DNA from: Desulfobacca sp.
Lineage (GTDB): Bacteria > Desulfobacterota > Desulfobaccia > Desulfobaccales > Desulfobaccaceae
Direction of reading: 5' to 3'
NCBI GenBank assembly: GCA_020725545.1
Contig: DYEV01000002.1
Span: 36,161-100,160, forward strand
DNA length: 64,000 nt
Shown: positions 46,318 to 56,358 of the stretch, one piece after another
Layout of the letters: each line of letters begins with the position of its first letter
Position numbering within the stretch: the first letter of the stretch is position 1
Made by a program: the position numbers and the translations under genes
The notes under the pieces: generated by a model
Told to the model about the DNA's origin: nothing
Seen by the model: the letters and a program-made list of their open reading frames with translations, nothing else
The model's database searches: none

Positions 46318-46353
46318 TTTTGGCTATGCCAAAAAGCTCGAAAAAGGCTTTTT
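46318..46353. terminator. Two overlapping hairpins, probable bidirectional terminator
   Basis: TTTTGGC-TAT-GCCAAAA (46318-46334) and AAAAAGC...GCTTTTT (46331-46353) overlap by four bases, so only one can form at a time. They lie between the convergent MFS and XRE genes and have A/T-rich outer arms. Confidence 0.6.
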
Positions 46354-46389
46354 GCCACCGCAAGAGTTGGAGGCGTGGCCCAGCGGGGC

Positions 46390-46617
46390 TCAGGCCGGCA
46401 ATTCCCCGCCGACGATCAACTCATATTCCAGCAACTCTCCGACTTTGCAGTTGAAATAGCGGCACAGGGCCTCCAGATGCTCCCGTTTGATCTGGTGCCA
46501 TTGGTTTTCGGCCAGATGCTCCAGAGTCTCTTTGGGGACCCCGGTCTCCTTGGATAACTTCCCGTAATCATAGAGATTATTTTTAATCATAAATTCCTTC
46601 AGGTTGCAGGAAATCAT
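46390..46617 (-). CDS. Small XRE/Cro-type helix-turn-helix protein
   Basis: DNA-binding protein of 75 residues made up almost entirely of an HTH domain: DYGKLSKETGVPKETLEHLAE forms the helix-turn-helix, and CRYFNCKVGELLEYE is the typical end of the HTH_26 (Cro/C1-type) family. It follows the site-2 protease by 64 bases on the same strand. Target genes are unknown; autoregulation is likely. Confidence 0.8.
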   Translation of the reverse strand: MISCNLKEFMIKNNLYDYGKLSKETGVPKETLEHLAENQWHQIKREHLEALCRYFNCKVGELLEYELIVGGELPA

Positions 46618-46681
46618 CGCTCTCTCCTTCTCTCAAAAGGGCAGAATGGGCATCGCCGGCCGCGGCCAATCCTTCCCGGCC

Positions 46682-47281
46682 TCACCCCACCAAAAGATTC
46701 ATTAATACCCGGAAGATGGGCCTGACCAGCGCCGACCAGATGCCGCTGTAGAGCAACAGCAGAATCAGAATGAAACCCACCGGTTCCAGTTGGGCATATA
46801 ATTCCTGGAGGACCCGGGGCAATAAGGGCATAACAATACGCGAGCCATCCAAAGGCGGGATGGGGATAAGATTGAACAACATGAGGTACAGATTAATAAT
46901 TATCCCGTATTTACACAACAGAAAAAAACCGGGGTTGGTATCGGCCCAGGGCAGGAGTTGGGCGAAGGCCGCGGCCAGAAAAAAGTTGCTGAGCGGCCCT
47001 GAGGCGCTGACGCTGATCTCTCCCAGTTGATAGTTGCGGTAATTTCGGGGGTTCACTGGCACCGGTTTGGCCCAGCCGAAGAGAATGCCGCTCTGGGAAA
47101 TCAACAACAGGGCAGGAACGATGATGGTGCCCACCAGGTCGACGTGCGGCAGGGGATTGAAGGTCAAACGTCCTGCCAGTTTGGCAGTGGGATCGCCGTT
47201 CAGCAGGGCCACATAGCCATGGGAGACTTCGTGGACGATGACCGAAAAGAACAGCACCACTACCATAATCATATATTCCAT
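46682..47281 (-). CDS. Site-2 protease family (M50) intramembrane metalloprotease
   Basis: Membrane protein of 199 residues, the short YwhC/sporulation-like form. The zinc site is HEVSH near residue 18 and the third ligand lies in IPIPPLDGSRIV near 142. About five helices are visible. It probably cuts membrane-bound regulators. It begins three bases after the phosphohexomutase stop, so they are likely co-transcribed. There is no PDZ domain. Confidence 0.9.
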   Translation of the reverse strand: MEYMIMVVVLFFSVIVHEVSHGYVALLNGDPTAKLAGRLTFNPLPHVDLVGTIIVPALLLISQSGILFGWAKPVPVNPRNYRNYQLGEISVSASGPLSNFFLAAAFAQLLPWADTNPGFFLLCKYGIIINLYLMLFNLIPIPPLDGSRIVMPLLPRVLQELYAQLEPVGFILILLLLYSGIWSALVRPIFRVLMNLLVG

Positions 47282-47284
47282 ATC

Positions 47285-48703
47285 TTAGACCTTTTCCAGG
47301 AATGTTGCCGCAGCCTGGTGCAGTCTGTCCAAGTCCTCCGGACTAGCCGCCTCCAGATAGACGCGCACCACCGGTTCGGTACCGGAAGGGCGCAGGCAGA
47401 TCCAACTGCCGTCGTCCAGGATAAATTTATGGCCTTCCAGGGTAACGTGTTGGACCACAAGCTGGCCAGCCAGGCTGGTGAGCGGTTGGGCCAGGCGGTC
47501 CATGAGCCTGGTTTTCGCCTCCCGGGACAGCCGCAGGTCCAGGCGGCGGGTATATGATGGCCCCACTTGGGCAAAAAGATCATCCCGCAGTTGGGGGATG
47601 TCTTTGCCGGTGCGCGCCACCATCTCGGCAATAAGGAGACAGGCCAGCATGCCGTCTTTTTCGGGGAGGTGCCCCCGCATGGAGAAGCCATCGGCCTCCT
47701 CACCGATCATGGCAGCTCGGCCGTCCAGGAGGTATGCGGCCAGATGTTTAAAACCCACTTTGGTTTCATACACCGGCAAGCCGTGGTAGGCCGCCACCCG
47801 GTCGATGAGGTGGGTGGTGGCGACGCTCCGGGCCACGCCCTGTCGCCAGCCCCGGGTCTTGACCAGATAATCCAGCAACAAGGCCAGAATCAAGTTGGCC
47901 GGATGGTATTGGCCCTGATGATCCACGACGCCGAAACGGTCGGCATCAGGGTCGACTGCCAATCCCAGATGGGCGTGGCTGACCTGCACTTCCTGGCTCA
48001 GTGCCGCCAGGGCCTCTGCCGTCGGTTCGGGTTTTTGCCCACCGAAATACGGGTCCCGCCAATCATGGAGCAGGCTCACCTGCACCCCGGCCTCGGCCAG
48101 GAAGGTGTCAAGGTAGCCCACGGCCGTGCCATAAAGGGGGTCCACCACGATCTTGAGGCCGGCCTGGCTGATGACCCTGATGTCGATTTTGGTGGCCAGA
48201 TCCCGCAGATACGCCTCCCGGGGGTCAAGGTCATGGACCAGCCCCTGCTGCCGCGCCTCTGCCAACGGTAGCCAGTGCACCTGCTCGTCTTGCAGGTTGC
48301 GGATATGGTTTTCGATGAGCTTGGTAACCGCCGTGGGCGCCGGCCCGCCCCAAGCCGGGGAAAACTTGATGCCGTTATATTCGCCGGGATTATGGCTGGC
48401 CGTGACGGTAAGACCACCGGCATGGCGGCCCGCCAGAATGGCAAAGGTCACTACCGGCGTCGGGATGGTGCGGACCCCCAGAAAACTGGGAATACCGTTG
48501 CCAGCCATGATCTCGGCAGCCAAAGCGGCAAAATCTTCGGATAAAAAGCGGGTGTCATAACCGATGACAATCCCTTGGGAGGAGTTTGCCGCCTGCTTCA
48601 GGTAATCGGCAATGCCCTGGCAGACGAGGCGGGCGTTGGCAAAGGTGAAATCTGCTGCGATAATGCCCCGCCACCCCGAAGTGCCAAATTTCAGTTCAGC
48701 CAT
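47285..48703 (-). CDS. Phosphoglucomutase/phosphomannomutase family
   Basis: Alpha-D-phosphohexomutase of 472 residues that interconverts hexose 1- and 6-phosphates. The four family motifs are present: VTASHNPGEYNGIK (catalytic serine), DPDADRFGV (metal), IGEEADGFSM (sugar; usually GEESGG) and RPSGTEPVVRVYLE (phosphate). The changed sugar motif and the YHPANLILALLLDYL region place it in the PgcA/PMM-like group; whether glucose, mannose or glucosamine is used cannot be told. It follows a terminator after ahcY and precedes the M50 protease by three bases. Confidence 0.92.
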   Translation of the reverse strand: MAELKFGTSGWRGIIAADFTFANARLVCQGIADYLKQAANSSQGIVIGYDTRFLSEDFAALAAEIMAGNGIPSFLGVRTIPTPVVTFAILAGRHAGGLTVTASHNPGEYNGIKFSPAWGGPAPTAVTKLIENHIRNLQDEQVHWLPLAEARQQGLVHDLDPREAYLRDLATKIDIRVISQAGLKIVVDPLYGTAVGYLDTFLAEAGVQVSLLHDWRDPYFGGQKPEPTAEALAALSQEVQVSHAHLGLAVDPDADRFGVVDHQGQYHPANLILALLLDYLVKTRGWRQGVARSVATTHLIDRVAAYHGLPVYETKVGFKHLAAYLLDGRAAMIGEEADGFSMRGHLPEKDGMLACLLIAEMVARTGKDIPQLRDDLFAQVGPSYTRRLDLRLSREAKTRLMDRLAQPLTSLAGQLVVQHVTLEGHKFILDDGSWICLRPSGTEPVVRVYLEAASPEDLDRLHQAAATFLEKV

Positions 48704-48854
48704 GCTCTTCCTTTTAGCAGTTATTTTTTGAAGAATGGATCCGAAAAAATCCTGGCGCTCCCGAACCCAGCGGACCAGGTTCCCAAGGAACAGCCGCAGA
48801 GAAGTAGTTTCTTCATCAAGTCAGATCAGCAGGGCCGACCCGACGCCGTCAATG

Positions 48855-48900
48855 GAAAAAGGGAAAAGACCTGTTCATACTTTGGTCTTTTCCCTTTTTC
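48855..48900 (-). terminator. Strong terminator-like hairpin after ahcY
   Basis: A perfect 17-bp stem (48855-48871 with 48884-48900, loop of 12) has the T-rich arm CTTTTCCCTTTTT on the minus-strand 3' side. It lies 27 bases after the ahcY stop and upstream of the phosphohexomutase, so it should end the metK-ahcY transcript. Confidence 0.75.
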
Positions 48901-48926
48901 CCATCAGGACCTACCTGGGAAAATGG

Positions 48927-50273
<1,347 letters not shown>

Positions 50274-51440
50274 TTAAAGTCCCGCTTTTTCTTTCAAAAG
50301 TTCGACGCGATTAGTCTGCTCCCAGGTAAAATCCGGGTCCGGCCGGCCAAAATGGCCGTAGACCGCGGTCTTTTTGAAGATGGGCCGGAGCATGTGCAGA
50401 TAGCTGATCATGGCAGCTGGCTTAAAGCTAAAGGTATTCTTAATTATTTCCAAAATTTGCTTGTCGGGGATGTTGCCGGTCCCATAGGTGTAAACCATAA
50501 TGGATAAAGGCTCCGGCATGCCGATGGAATAGGCCACCTGCACCTCACAACGTTTAGCCAAGCCGGCCGCCACAATATTTTTGGCCACATGGCGCAGCAT
50601 GTAGGACGAGGTGCGGTCCACCTTGGAGGGGTCTTTACCGGAGAAGGCGCCGCCGCCGTGGTAGCCGGCGCCGCCGTAGGTGTCCACGATGATCTTGCGG
50701 CCGGTGACGCCGCAGTCCCCGAGAGGGCCACCCACCACAAACCGGCCGGTGGTGTTGACCAGGAATTTGGTATCAGGCTCTAAAAGATGGGCCGGAATGA
50801 CCTTTTTGATCACTTCTTCGACCACTGCTTCTTTTACCTGGGAATGGGTGACATCGGGATTGTGCTGGGCCGCCACCACAATCGTGGGGATGGCTTTGGG
50901 AATGCCATTCTCATAGCGCACCGTCACCTGGGTTTTGCCGTCGGGCCGTAGGAACGGCACAATGCTTTCCTTGCGCACCTTGGCCAAACGCTCGGCCAAG
51001 CGATGGGCATACCAGATGGGCATGGGCATTAATTCTTCTGTCTCATCACAGGCAAAACCGAACATCAGCCCCTGATCGCCGGCCCCCTGCTCCGGAAACA
51101 GTCCCCGGCCATCCACACCCATGGCGATATCCGGAGATTGCTTATCCAACGAGACGACCACGGCACAAGTCTCCCAGTCAAAACCCATGGAAGAATCGCA
51201 ATAGCCGATGTCTTTGATGGTATTGCGCACGATGGAGGGGATATCCACCACGGCCGTAGTGGTTATCTCACCGGCAATAAAGGCCAAGCCAGTGGTCACC
51301 AATGTCTCACAGGCTACACGGGCATATTTATCCTGGGCAATAATGGCATCTAAGACTGCATCGGAAATCTGGTCAGAAACTTTATCAGGGTGTCCCTCCG
51401 TTACCGACTCGGAAGTAAAGAGAAAATCCGTTATGGCCAT
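50274..51440 (-). CDS. metK: S-adenosylmethionine synthetase
   Basis: Cytoplasmic enzyme making SAM from methionine and ATP, 388 residues from the ATG at 51440, which has AAGGAG eight bases upstream. [20 protein letters not shown] in parts, [16 protein letters not shown] and [16 protein letters not shown] (P-loop like) are hallmarks. It sits upstream of ahcY, and the 182-base leader to panD may hold regulatory structure. Length and motifs are standard. Confidence 0.97.
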   Translation of the reverse strand: MAITDFLFTSESVTEGHPDKVSDQISDAVLDAIIAQDKYARVACETLVTTGLAFIAGEITTTAVVDIPSIVRNTIKDIGYCDSSMGFDWETCAVVVSLDKQSPDIAMGVDGRGLFPEQGAGDQGLMFGFACDETEELMPMPIWYAHRLAERLAKVRKESIVPFLRPDGKTQVTVRYENGIPKAIPTIVVAAQHNPDVTHSQVKEAVVEEVIKKVIPAHLLEPDTKFLVNTTGRFVVGGPLGDCGVTGRKIIVDTYGGAGYHGGGAFSGKDPSKVDRTSSYMLRHVAKNIVAAGLAKRCEVQVAYSIGMPEPLSIMVYTYGTGNIPDKQILEIIKNTFSFKPAAMISYLHMLRPIFKKTAVYGHFGRPDPDFTWEQTNRVELLKEKAGL

Positions 51441-51622
51441 AACACTGGCTCCTTCAGGCAAAAATAGTGTGGACCGGGGCTTGCCGGTTGCAGAACGGCT
51501 AAGACTAGCTTGGGAATCTTCCTTATGAACGCTGCCGCTGGAGTTTCTGGCGGCACCAGCCCCTGCTGTTGGCCAGGCGCACCCATCCCTTTTCTAAATC
51601 GATTTAATTTACACAGTTTTTC
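51441..51622 (-). promoter_or_regulatory. metK leader region
   Basis: The minus-strand leader contains a possible stem (TGCCGC, loop, GCGGCA) and other GC-rich pairings between panD and metK. I looked for SAM or SAH riboswitch features and did not find a match. The promoter for metK-ahcY is presumably here. Confidence 0.3.
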
Positions 51623-52000
51623 TTAAAGAGACAAGACTTTTTTGGGCATGGGCAACTTGGGCCGATTGGCGCTGTCCACATAGACGATCTGGGGTTCATG
51701 ATCTGCCAATTCGGCGGCCGTATAGGTGGCAAAGGTGGTGATGATGATCAGGTCTCCCGGCATTCCTTTGCGGGCCGCGGCGCCATTCAGACAGATAACG
51801 CCGCTGCCGGGCTCTCCGGCAATGGCATAGGTCTCGAACCGTTCGCCGTTGTTGATATTATACACATAGACCATTTCATAGGGCAGGATATCGGCCAGCT
51901 CCATGAGCCGGGAGTCAATGGTGAGCGAACCTTCGTAGGTCAGATTGGCTTCGGTAATGGTGGCGCGGTGAATTTTGGACTTCAGCATCGTGCGGACCAT
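51623..52000 (-). CDS. panD: Aspartate 1-decarboxylase
   Basis: Pyruvoyl enzyme that makes beta-alanine from aspartate for pantothenate, 125 residues. The self-cleavage site is YEGSLTID (cut between Gly and Ser), and [11 protein letters not shown] and [13 protein letters not shown] are conserved. The ATG at 52000 follows GAGGTG; a second start four codons in ([11 protein letters not shown]) matches many homologues. It directly follows panC by two bases. Confidence 0.95.
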   Translation of the reverse strand: MVRTMLKSKIHRATITEANLTYEGSLTIDSRLMELADILPYEMVYVYNINNGERFETYAIAGEPGSGVICLNGAAARKGMPGDLIIITTFATYTAAELADHEPQIVYVDSANRPKLPMPKKVLSL

Positions 52001-52002
52001 GG

Positions 52003-52851
52003 TCAGGGCACCTCGAGGAGAATGTTGTCAATGAGACGGATCTGGCCCACATAGGCGGCGATGGCCAAGCGGGCGGTGTGTTGGATCGTCGGCAGTTCTG
52101 CCAGGGTTTGATTATCTAAAAGATTGAGATAGTCCAGGCGCAACCGCGGTTCGCTCTGCAAGAGGGGGGTGATGGCAGCAAACAGACGCTCCCGGGACCG
52201 CTCCCCCTGGGCCGCCAGATCCCGGGCCCGGAACAGGGCTTGGGACAATTTCAGAGCGGCCTGGCGCTCTGCCGGGCTGAGATAAACATTACGGGAGCTG
52301 AGGGCCAAGCCGTCGGCCTCCCGCACCAGAGGCCGCCCCACCACGGCCACCGGAACATTCAGATCGGCCACCAGCCGCTGGATGGTGATGAGTTGCTGAT
52401 AATCTTTTTCGCCAAAAACCGCCACCTGGGGTTGTACCAGGTTAAAGAGTTTCAGGACCACCGTGGCCACCCCTCGAAAATGCGTGGGACGGGAGACCCC
52501 GCACAATCCCTGGGTCACCTCGGTCACTTCCACAAAGGTCTGATACCCCGGGGGATACATCTGGCCAGCGGCTGGGGCAAAGATGAGATCGACGCCCTGC
52601 TGCGCAGCCAACTCGCAGTCACGATCCAGATCCCGGGGGTAGCGGTCCAGATCTTCCTGGGGACCGAACTGGGTGGGATTCACAAAGATGCTGACCACCA
52701 GGTGGTCGCCCTGGGTGCGGCCATACTCCATGAGGCTCAGGTGACCGGCATGGAAATAGCCCATGGTGGGTACCAAGACAATGCGTTCCCCCCGAGCCCG
52801 CCAGGTCAGGGCCAATTGTTGCATCGCCGCCGGATCAGTTACGATCTGCAT
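52003..52851 (-). CDS. panC: Pantothenate synthetase
   Basis: Joins pantoate and beta-alanine using ATP, 282 residues. [15 protein letters not shown] contains the HIGH-like nucleotide site (HAGH), and [20 protein letters not shown] in parts, [10 protein letters not shown] and SSRNVYLSP are family motifs. It is followed immediately by panD, forming a panCD operon that supplies both halves of the last step to CoA precursors. Confidence 0.96.
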   Translation of the reverse strand: MQIVTDPAAMQQLALTWRARGERIVLVPTMGYFHAGHLSLMEYGRTQGDHLVVSIFVNPTQFGPQEDLDRYPRDLDRDCELAAQQGVDLIFAPAAGQMYPPGYQTFVEVTEVTQGLCGVSRPTHFRGVATVVLKLFNLVQPQVAVFGEKDYQQLITIQRLVADLNVPVAVVGRPLVREADGLALSSRNVYLSPAERQAALKLSQALFRARDLAAQGERSRERLFAAITPLLQSEPRLRLDYLNLLDNQTLAELPTIQHTARLAIAAYVGQIRLIDNILLEVP

Positions 52852-53291
52852 AAAAAGCCGGCCAAAAAAAACTCCAGACTGGTCCTCTGGAGGTTGTCAC
52901 CGCAATTCCTGCTGCGAGTCTCAGTCCACCCAGGTTGGATCCAAGCTCAATCTTCAGTAGCATTATGATATCCATTTGATGTCGATTTTGTCAAGATCAA
53001 ATGTGCTTGCTGTGATTGCAATATGATTATGTCACCCCCTCGGGTAAAAAATGTTTCACCTCTCTCCATGGGAGGATGGGTGCTATGACCAGAGAGGTGA
53101 CGTTTAACATGAAAGACATGATCCGTCAGGGGGGCCTGATCAGGTAGGTGGCTGGCAAGCAGCCGGTGTCTGATGCGGCAGACTGGCCGACGGCAGCGAT
53201 GGGCCTCTCCAGCCGGCGTTGCAGCTTCGGGTTGCCAAAGCCCTGGTCACAGAGTACAGTTATCCGTGACATTCTGCGTTGGGGGACAGCC
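52852..53291. promoter_or_regulatory. panC/CBS divergent region with palindromes
   Basis: The 440-base gap holds an 8-base inverted repeat CATTTGAT...ATCAAATG (52973-53003), a possible plus-strand promoter TTGTCA (52988) and TGTGAT (53011) with 17-base spacing, and a 10-base perfect inverted repeat TCACCTCTCT (53056-53065) / AGAGAGGTGA (53091-53100). The right arm is a Shine-Dalgarno for a 12-codon frame at 53109-53147 (MKDMIRQGGLIR), so the hairpin could hide it. No full gene is present. Confidence 0.5.
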
Positions 53292-53771
53292 ATGGGACAT
53301 ACTGCCAGAGATATCATGGAACGGACGTTTATGACCATACAGCCGGATATGACGATTGGGGAGGCGATGACCGTCTTTCGGCACGCCTCGGAGGCCACCG
53401 GCCGGCGGGTCTTCGGCCTGATGGTCACCGATTATAGGGGGCAGCTGGTGGGGATGTTATCCATGTATGATATCTTTCTGCTCATCCGTCCAAAACACAT
53501 TCATATCTGGGGGGAGATGAAAGACCTGGATTTCACCGGGATGATCGCCCATGCCTGCCAGAAGGCCAGCCGCATGCTGGTGGGTGATATTATGACCACG
53601 GATTTGATTACCATTGTCCCTGATACCCACCTGCTGTACATCATAGATATTATGCTGAAAAAACATGTGCGCCGGATTCCGGTCATTGAAGATGGTCGCA
53701 TCCTCGGCATCGTCTACATCTCCCGGGTCTTTGATCATCTCCTGGAGACCTTTCAAACCACCGCTGACTGA
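53292..53771 (+). CDS. Two-CBS-domain protein
   Basis: Small cytoplasmic protein of 159 residues made of two CBS domains (a Bateman pair): TARDIMERTFMTIQPDMTIGEAM in parts and LVGDIMTTDLITIVPDTHLLYI in parts. CBS pairs usually bind adenosine nucleotides and sense energy state. I chose the ATG at 53292, behind GGGGGA; the frame extends upstream but looks non-coding. Six bases separate it from the next CBS gene, with which it forms an operon. Confidence 0.83.
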   Translation: MGHTARDIMERTFMTIQPDMTIGEAMTVFRHASEATGRRVFGLMVTDYRGQLVGMLSMYDIFLLIRPKHIHIWGEMKDLDFTGMIAHACQKASRMLVGDIMTTDLITIVPDTHLLYIIDIMLKKHVRRIPVIEDGRILGIVYISRVFDHLLETFQTTAD

Positions 53772-53777
53772 GGGGGG

Positions 53778-54674
53778 ATGTTCATGACCGGCCAAGATCA
53801 TCGGCAGGTGTTAAAAGGGTTGCGGGTGCAGGATGCCATGCGGCGGTTGGTGACCCAATTGCCCACCACGGCCCTGTTGTCGGAAGCCTGCCGGACCATG
53901 ATCAAGTATAAGGTGAACGCCATACTGATCACTGCAGACCAGCAGACGCCGGTGGGGGTGGTGTCCAAGACTGACCTGATGACTGCTTATTATGCCGGCC
54001 TGCCCCTGGGGACCGAGGTCGCCCAGATTATGGTGGGACCGCCCCGCTATTGTCACCCCCAAGATTCTTTGGATGCGGCCCTGGACCAGATGCGGGAATA
54101 CCGCATCCATCGTTTGTATGTGACCCTCGGCCTGGGGGAGCCGGTCTCCGGCATCCTAGCCTTTCCCGATATTGTCGGCATATTATATCGCTTCTGCCAT
54201 CGGTGCGACAAAAGCCTGCTGTCCCGGGGTAAAAAAGCAGAGGAAACCGCCTGGTCCGAGCAGCTCTCGGTGCGGGAGGTTATGACGCCCGATGTTTATA
54301 TTTTGCCTGAAGAGACCAGTCTCTGGGAGGTTATGGGCGGCCTGGCAGCTTATAAATTCGGCGCCGTGCCCATGGTCGGAGCCGATGGCCGGCCGGTGGG
54401 GGTGGTCTCCAAGACTGACCTGATCACTGCCTATCTCCATGCCCTCTCGCCAGACGTCCCTGCCCGGACCATCATGAGCACGCCGGTCTTGACCTGTCAA
54501 CAGGATGAACTCCTGCTGGACGTCATTCAACGCCTGATCTTTTGGGACCTGCACCGCATCTTCGTGTTTAAAGACCGACCCGAAACCCTGGTGGGGGTCT
54601 TGTCGCTCTCGGACGCGGCCCGCTTCCGCTCCGGCTCCTGCCGGGCCTGTCTGGTCAGCCGCATCAGCCCCTGA
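53778..54674 (+). CDS. Four-CBS-domain protein with two CxxC motifs
   Basis: Protein of 298 residues that is an internal duplication of a Bateman pair. Each half contains VGVVSKTDL-[MI]-TAY and ends in a CxxC: CHRC near residue 140 and CRAC near 289. The cysteines could bind zinc or be redox-sensitive; that is inference. It follows the two-CBS gene. Its stop codon is at the edge of a truncated IS21 element, so the final residues may have been altered by the insertion or later deletion. Confidence 0.78.
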   Translation: MFMTGQDHRQVLKGLRVQDAMRRLVTQLPTTALLSEACRTMIKYKVNAILITADQQTPVGVVSKTDLMTAYYAGLPLGTEVAQIMVGPPRYCHPQDSLDAALDQMREYRIHRLYVTLGLGEPVSGILAFPDIVGILYRFCHRCDKSLLSRGKKAEETAWSEQLSVREVMTPDVYILPEETSLWEVMGGLAAYKFGAVPMVGADGRPVGVVSKTDLITAYLHALSPDVPARTIMSTPVLTCQQDELLLDVIQRLIFWDLHRIFVFKDRPETLVGVLSLSDAARFRSGSCRACLVSRISP

Positions 54675-54790
54675 AAAAAGGACTCCTGCTGCGCTTGGCG
54701 CGCCACTTCTTCATAACAGGCCCGGACTGTGGGCAGGTGGAGTTCCTTTAAGTGGCCCACGAGACGAGAGCGGCGTTCGTTCGGCATCAT
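54675..54790 (-). pseudogene. istB: istB remnant (N-terminus only)
   Basis: About 38 codons beginning MMPNERRSRLVGHLKELHL and continuing PTVRACYEEVARQAQQES match the start of IS21 helper ATPase IstB. The ATPase domain with its Walker motifs is gone, replaced by the antisense of the CBS gene. It is in frame with istA upstream. Confidence 0.65.
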
Positions 54791-56257
54791 ACCCTGGGAG
54801 AGCAGGCCGTCATAGAGGGCCAGATTGATCCTGGAAACTTCCACGGCAGTCACCGGGGGAATGTCTCGGCCCGCCGCAATGATCTTTTGCACCTCGACGG
54901 CGCTGATGGATTCGCCGTGTCGCACCAGCCATCGCAAAGCCTCGTTCACTCCAGTCTCCGTTTCCTTTGCCGCCAGATAGAGAATCTGAAGATATTCTTT
55001 GGCGGCCCGCCGGGGATTTTGGCGGACCAACAGGTCATAGGCCATCCGGAAGTAGCTGCTGGGGAAGAGCTCCTCCCGGTAGCGGTAGTGTTCAAAAGCC
55101 CCAGGTTTGCGGACCAGCGAATCAATCAGGTGGCGGTAATTAATCTGATGCTTCCCTTGCCCCAGAAGCCGGGCCATGGTCTGGACCTGCTGTTGGCCAT
55201 ACCAGACTTCAATACGGTCGGCATAGAGGCGCACCTCCACGATCTCACCAATAAGTCGGCTGGCCACACTCTAGACATTGTTCTTGACCCGAATCGTGCT
55301 GCTGGGACCAACCCGCACCCGCTCCCTCCGGCAGTCATCCAGGCGCCTCGCCGGCAACCTATGGAGTTTTTGGAGTTCTTCGGCCAACCGCTCTTGTCGG
55401 CCGCTGTTTAACTGCCGAAAGAGCTGCTGTAGAAAATGTTCATATTCCCGACGGCTGTCAAAATCCCGGCTGTGGCGCAAAAGGAGCGCCTGTTCCAAGG
55501 CCCGCTTGAAACGATGATGACGTTGCTCCACGTCACCATTCTCATGGGGGTGCCTGGCTTGAATTTTTTGACCATCCAAGCCGTAATGCGACAATAACGC
55601 TTCATAACGACGGGTAAAGACCTCGGCATTGCGGTAATTATTCACTGCTGCCGTCAAACGATCAGATCGATGTATCCTTGGCACACCGCCCAACTCCCAG
55701 AGCGCATTCTGTAAGCCCTCACTGAGGCTCTCGAAACTCTCGGAAAAACAAACCGTGCCCGTCTCCCAGTTGGAATACGGCAGCACAAAATGATACAAGA
55801 GATGGGGAAAAGCTTCTCCCTGGATCGTTATCCGGAGTTTGTTGAGACTGGTAAAATCCGACTGGCAGTCTTCCCCCGGAGTGTAGACCTGGGGAAAAAA
55901 TACTTCCTGGGCCGGACCCTCCAATACTCGCCAGCGTTTTACCTGTCGTTGTAAGGTCCTGAGTTGACCGTCGCTAAATTTTCCTGGGGATCGCCGCTGC
56001 AATTCCTCGAAAATGGTCTTGGCTTCCAGACCAGGATTGACCTCCAATAACACAACAACTTCCGGCCACACTTCCTCAAAGGGGTTAGGGCGGGTTAACC
56101 AGGTCCGTTCCTTTTGGCTCTGACTTGGCAGCTTCCCTAAGTTTCTATATTTCCTGGCTGTTTTTTCATCCATTCCCGCTTTGGCGGCTGCTACCGCCAA
56201 GGTCATGTCACTCTGTATCAGCTTCATTAACTTCCTCACCTGTTGATCTGTCACCAT
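54791..56257 (-). pseudogene. istA: istA transposase, interrupted by an in-frame stop
   Basis: IS21 transposase of about 488 codons. The N-terminal HTH, the DDE core (DFTSLNK, HRSDRLTAAVNN, HPHENGDVEQRHHRFKRALEQ in parts) and the Mu-type C-terminal barrel (ASRLIGEIVEVRLYADRIEV) are present. A TAG at 55268-55270 separates VKNNV from SVASRL, where relatives usually have tyrosine, so a single substitution broke the gene. Without istB the product would be useless in any case. It is AT-neutral compared with the adjacent cassette. Confidence 0.82.
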
Positions 56258-56303
56258 CCAGACCTACCTCCATCTGGATGATTTAATATTCTTTACAGGC
56301 AAA

Positions 56304-56344
56304 CGGGAATTTTAATTGTCGTCAGCCGGGAATTATAATTGTCG
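56304..56344. repeat. Tandem terminal repeats of the IS21 right end
   Basis: CGGGAATTTTAATTGTCG (56304-56321) and CGGGAATTATAATTGTCG (56327-56344) differ at one base and are 23 bases apart. Multiple terminal transposase-binding repeats are normal for IS21 ends. Confidence 0.8.
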
Positions 56345-56358
56345 CTCATCAGATGTCC

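Larger units (their letters stand above)
54675..56344 (-). mobile_element. Truncated IS21-family insertion sequence
   Basis: The element keeps its right end (two tandem terminal repeats at 56304-56344) and istA, but istB is cut to about 38 codons and the left end is missing at the CBS gene stop. istA also carries a stop codon. It should be immobile by itself. Its right end lies about 15 bases from the helicase stop. Confidence 0.78.

Noticed and set aside
51441..51622. SAM or SAH riboswitch upstream of metK
   Set aside because: The conserved core sequences of known classes were not found by eye.
55268..55270. In-frame TAG codons in istA, the autotransporter remnant and upstream of the CBS gene as evidence of pyrrolysine or stop-codon readthrough
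   Set aside because: Two are in decayed genes with other lesions and the third precedes sequence that does not look coding; no pylS or tRNA-Pyl is visible in the window.
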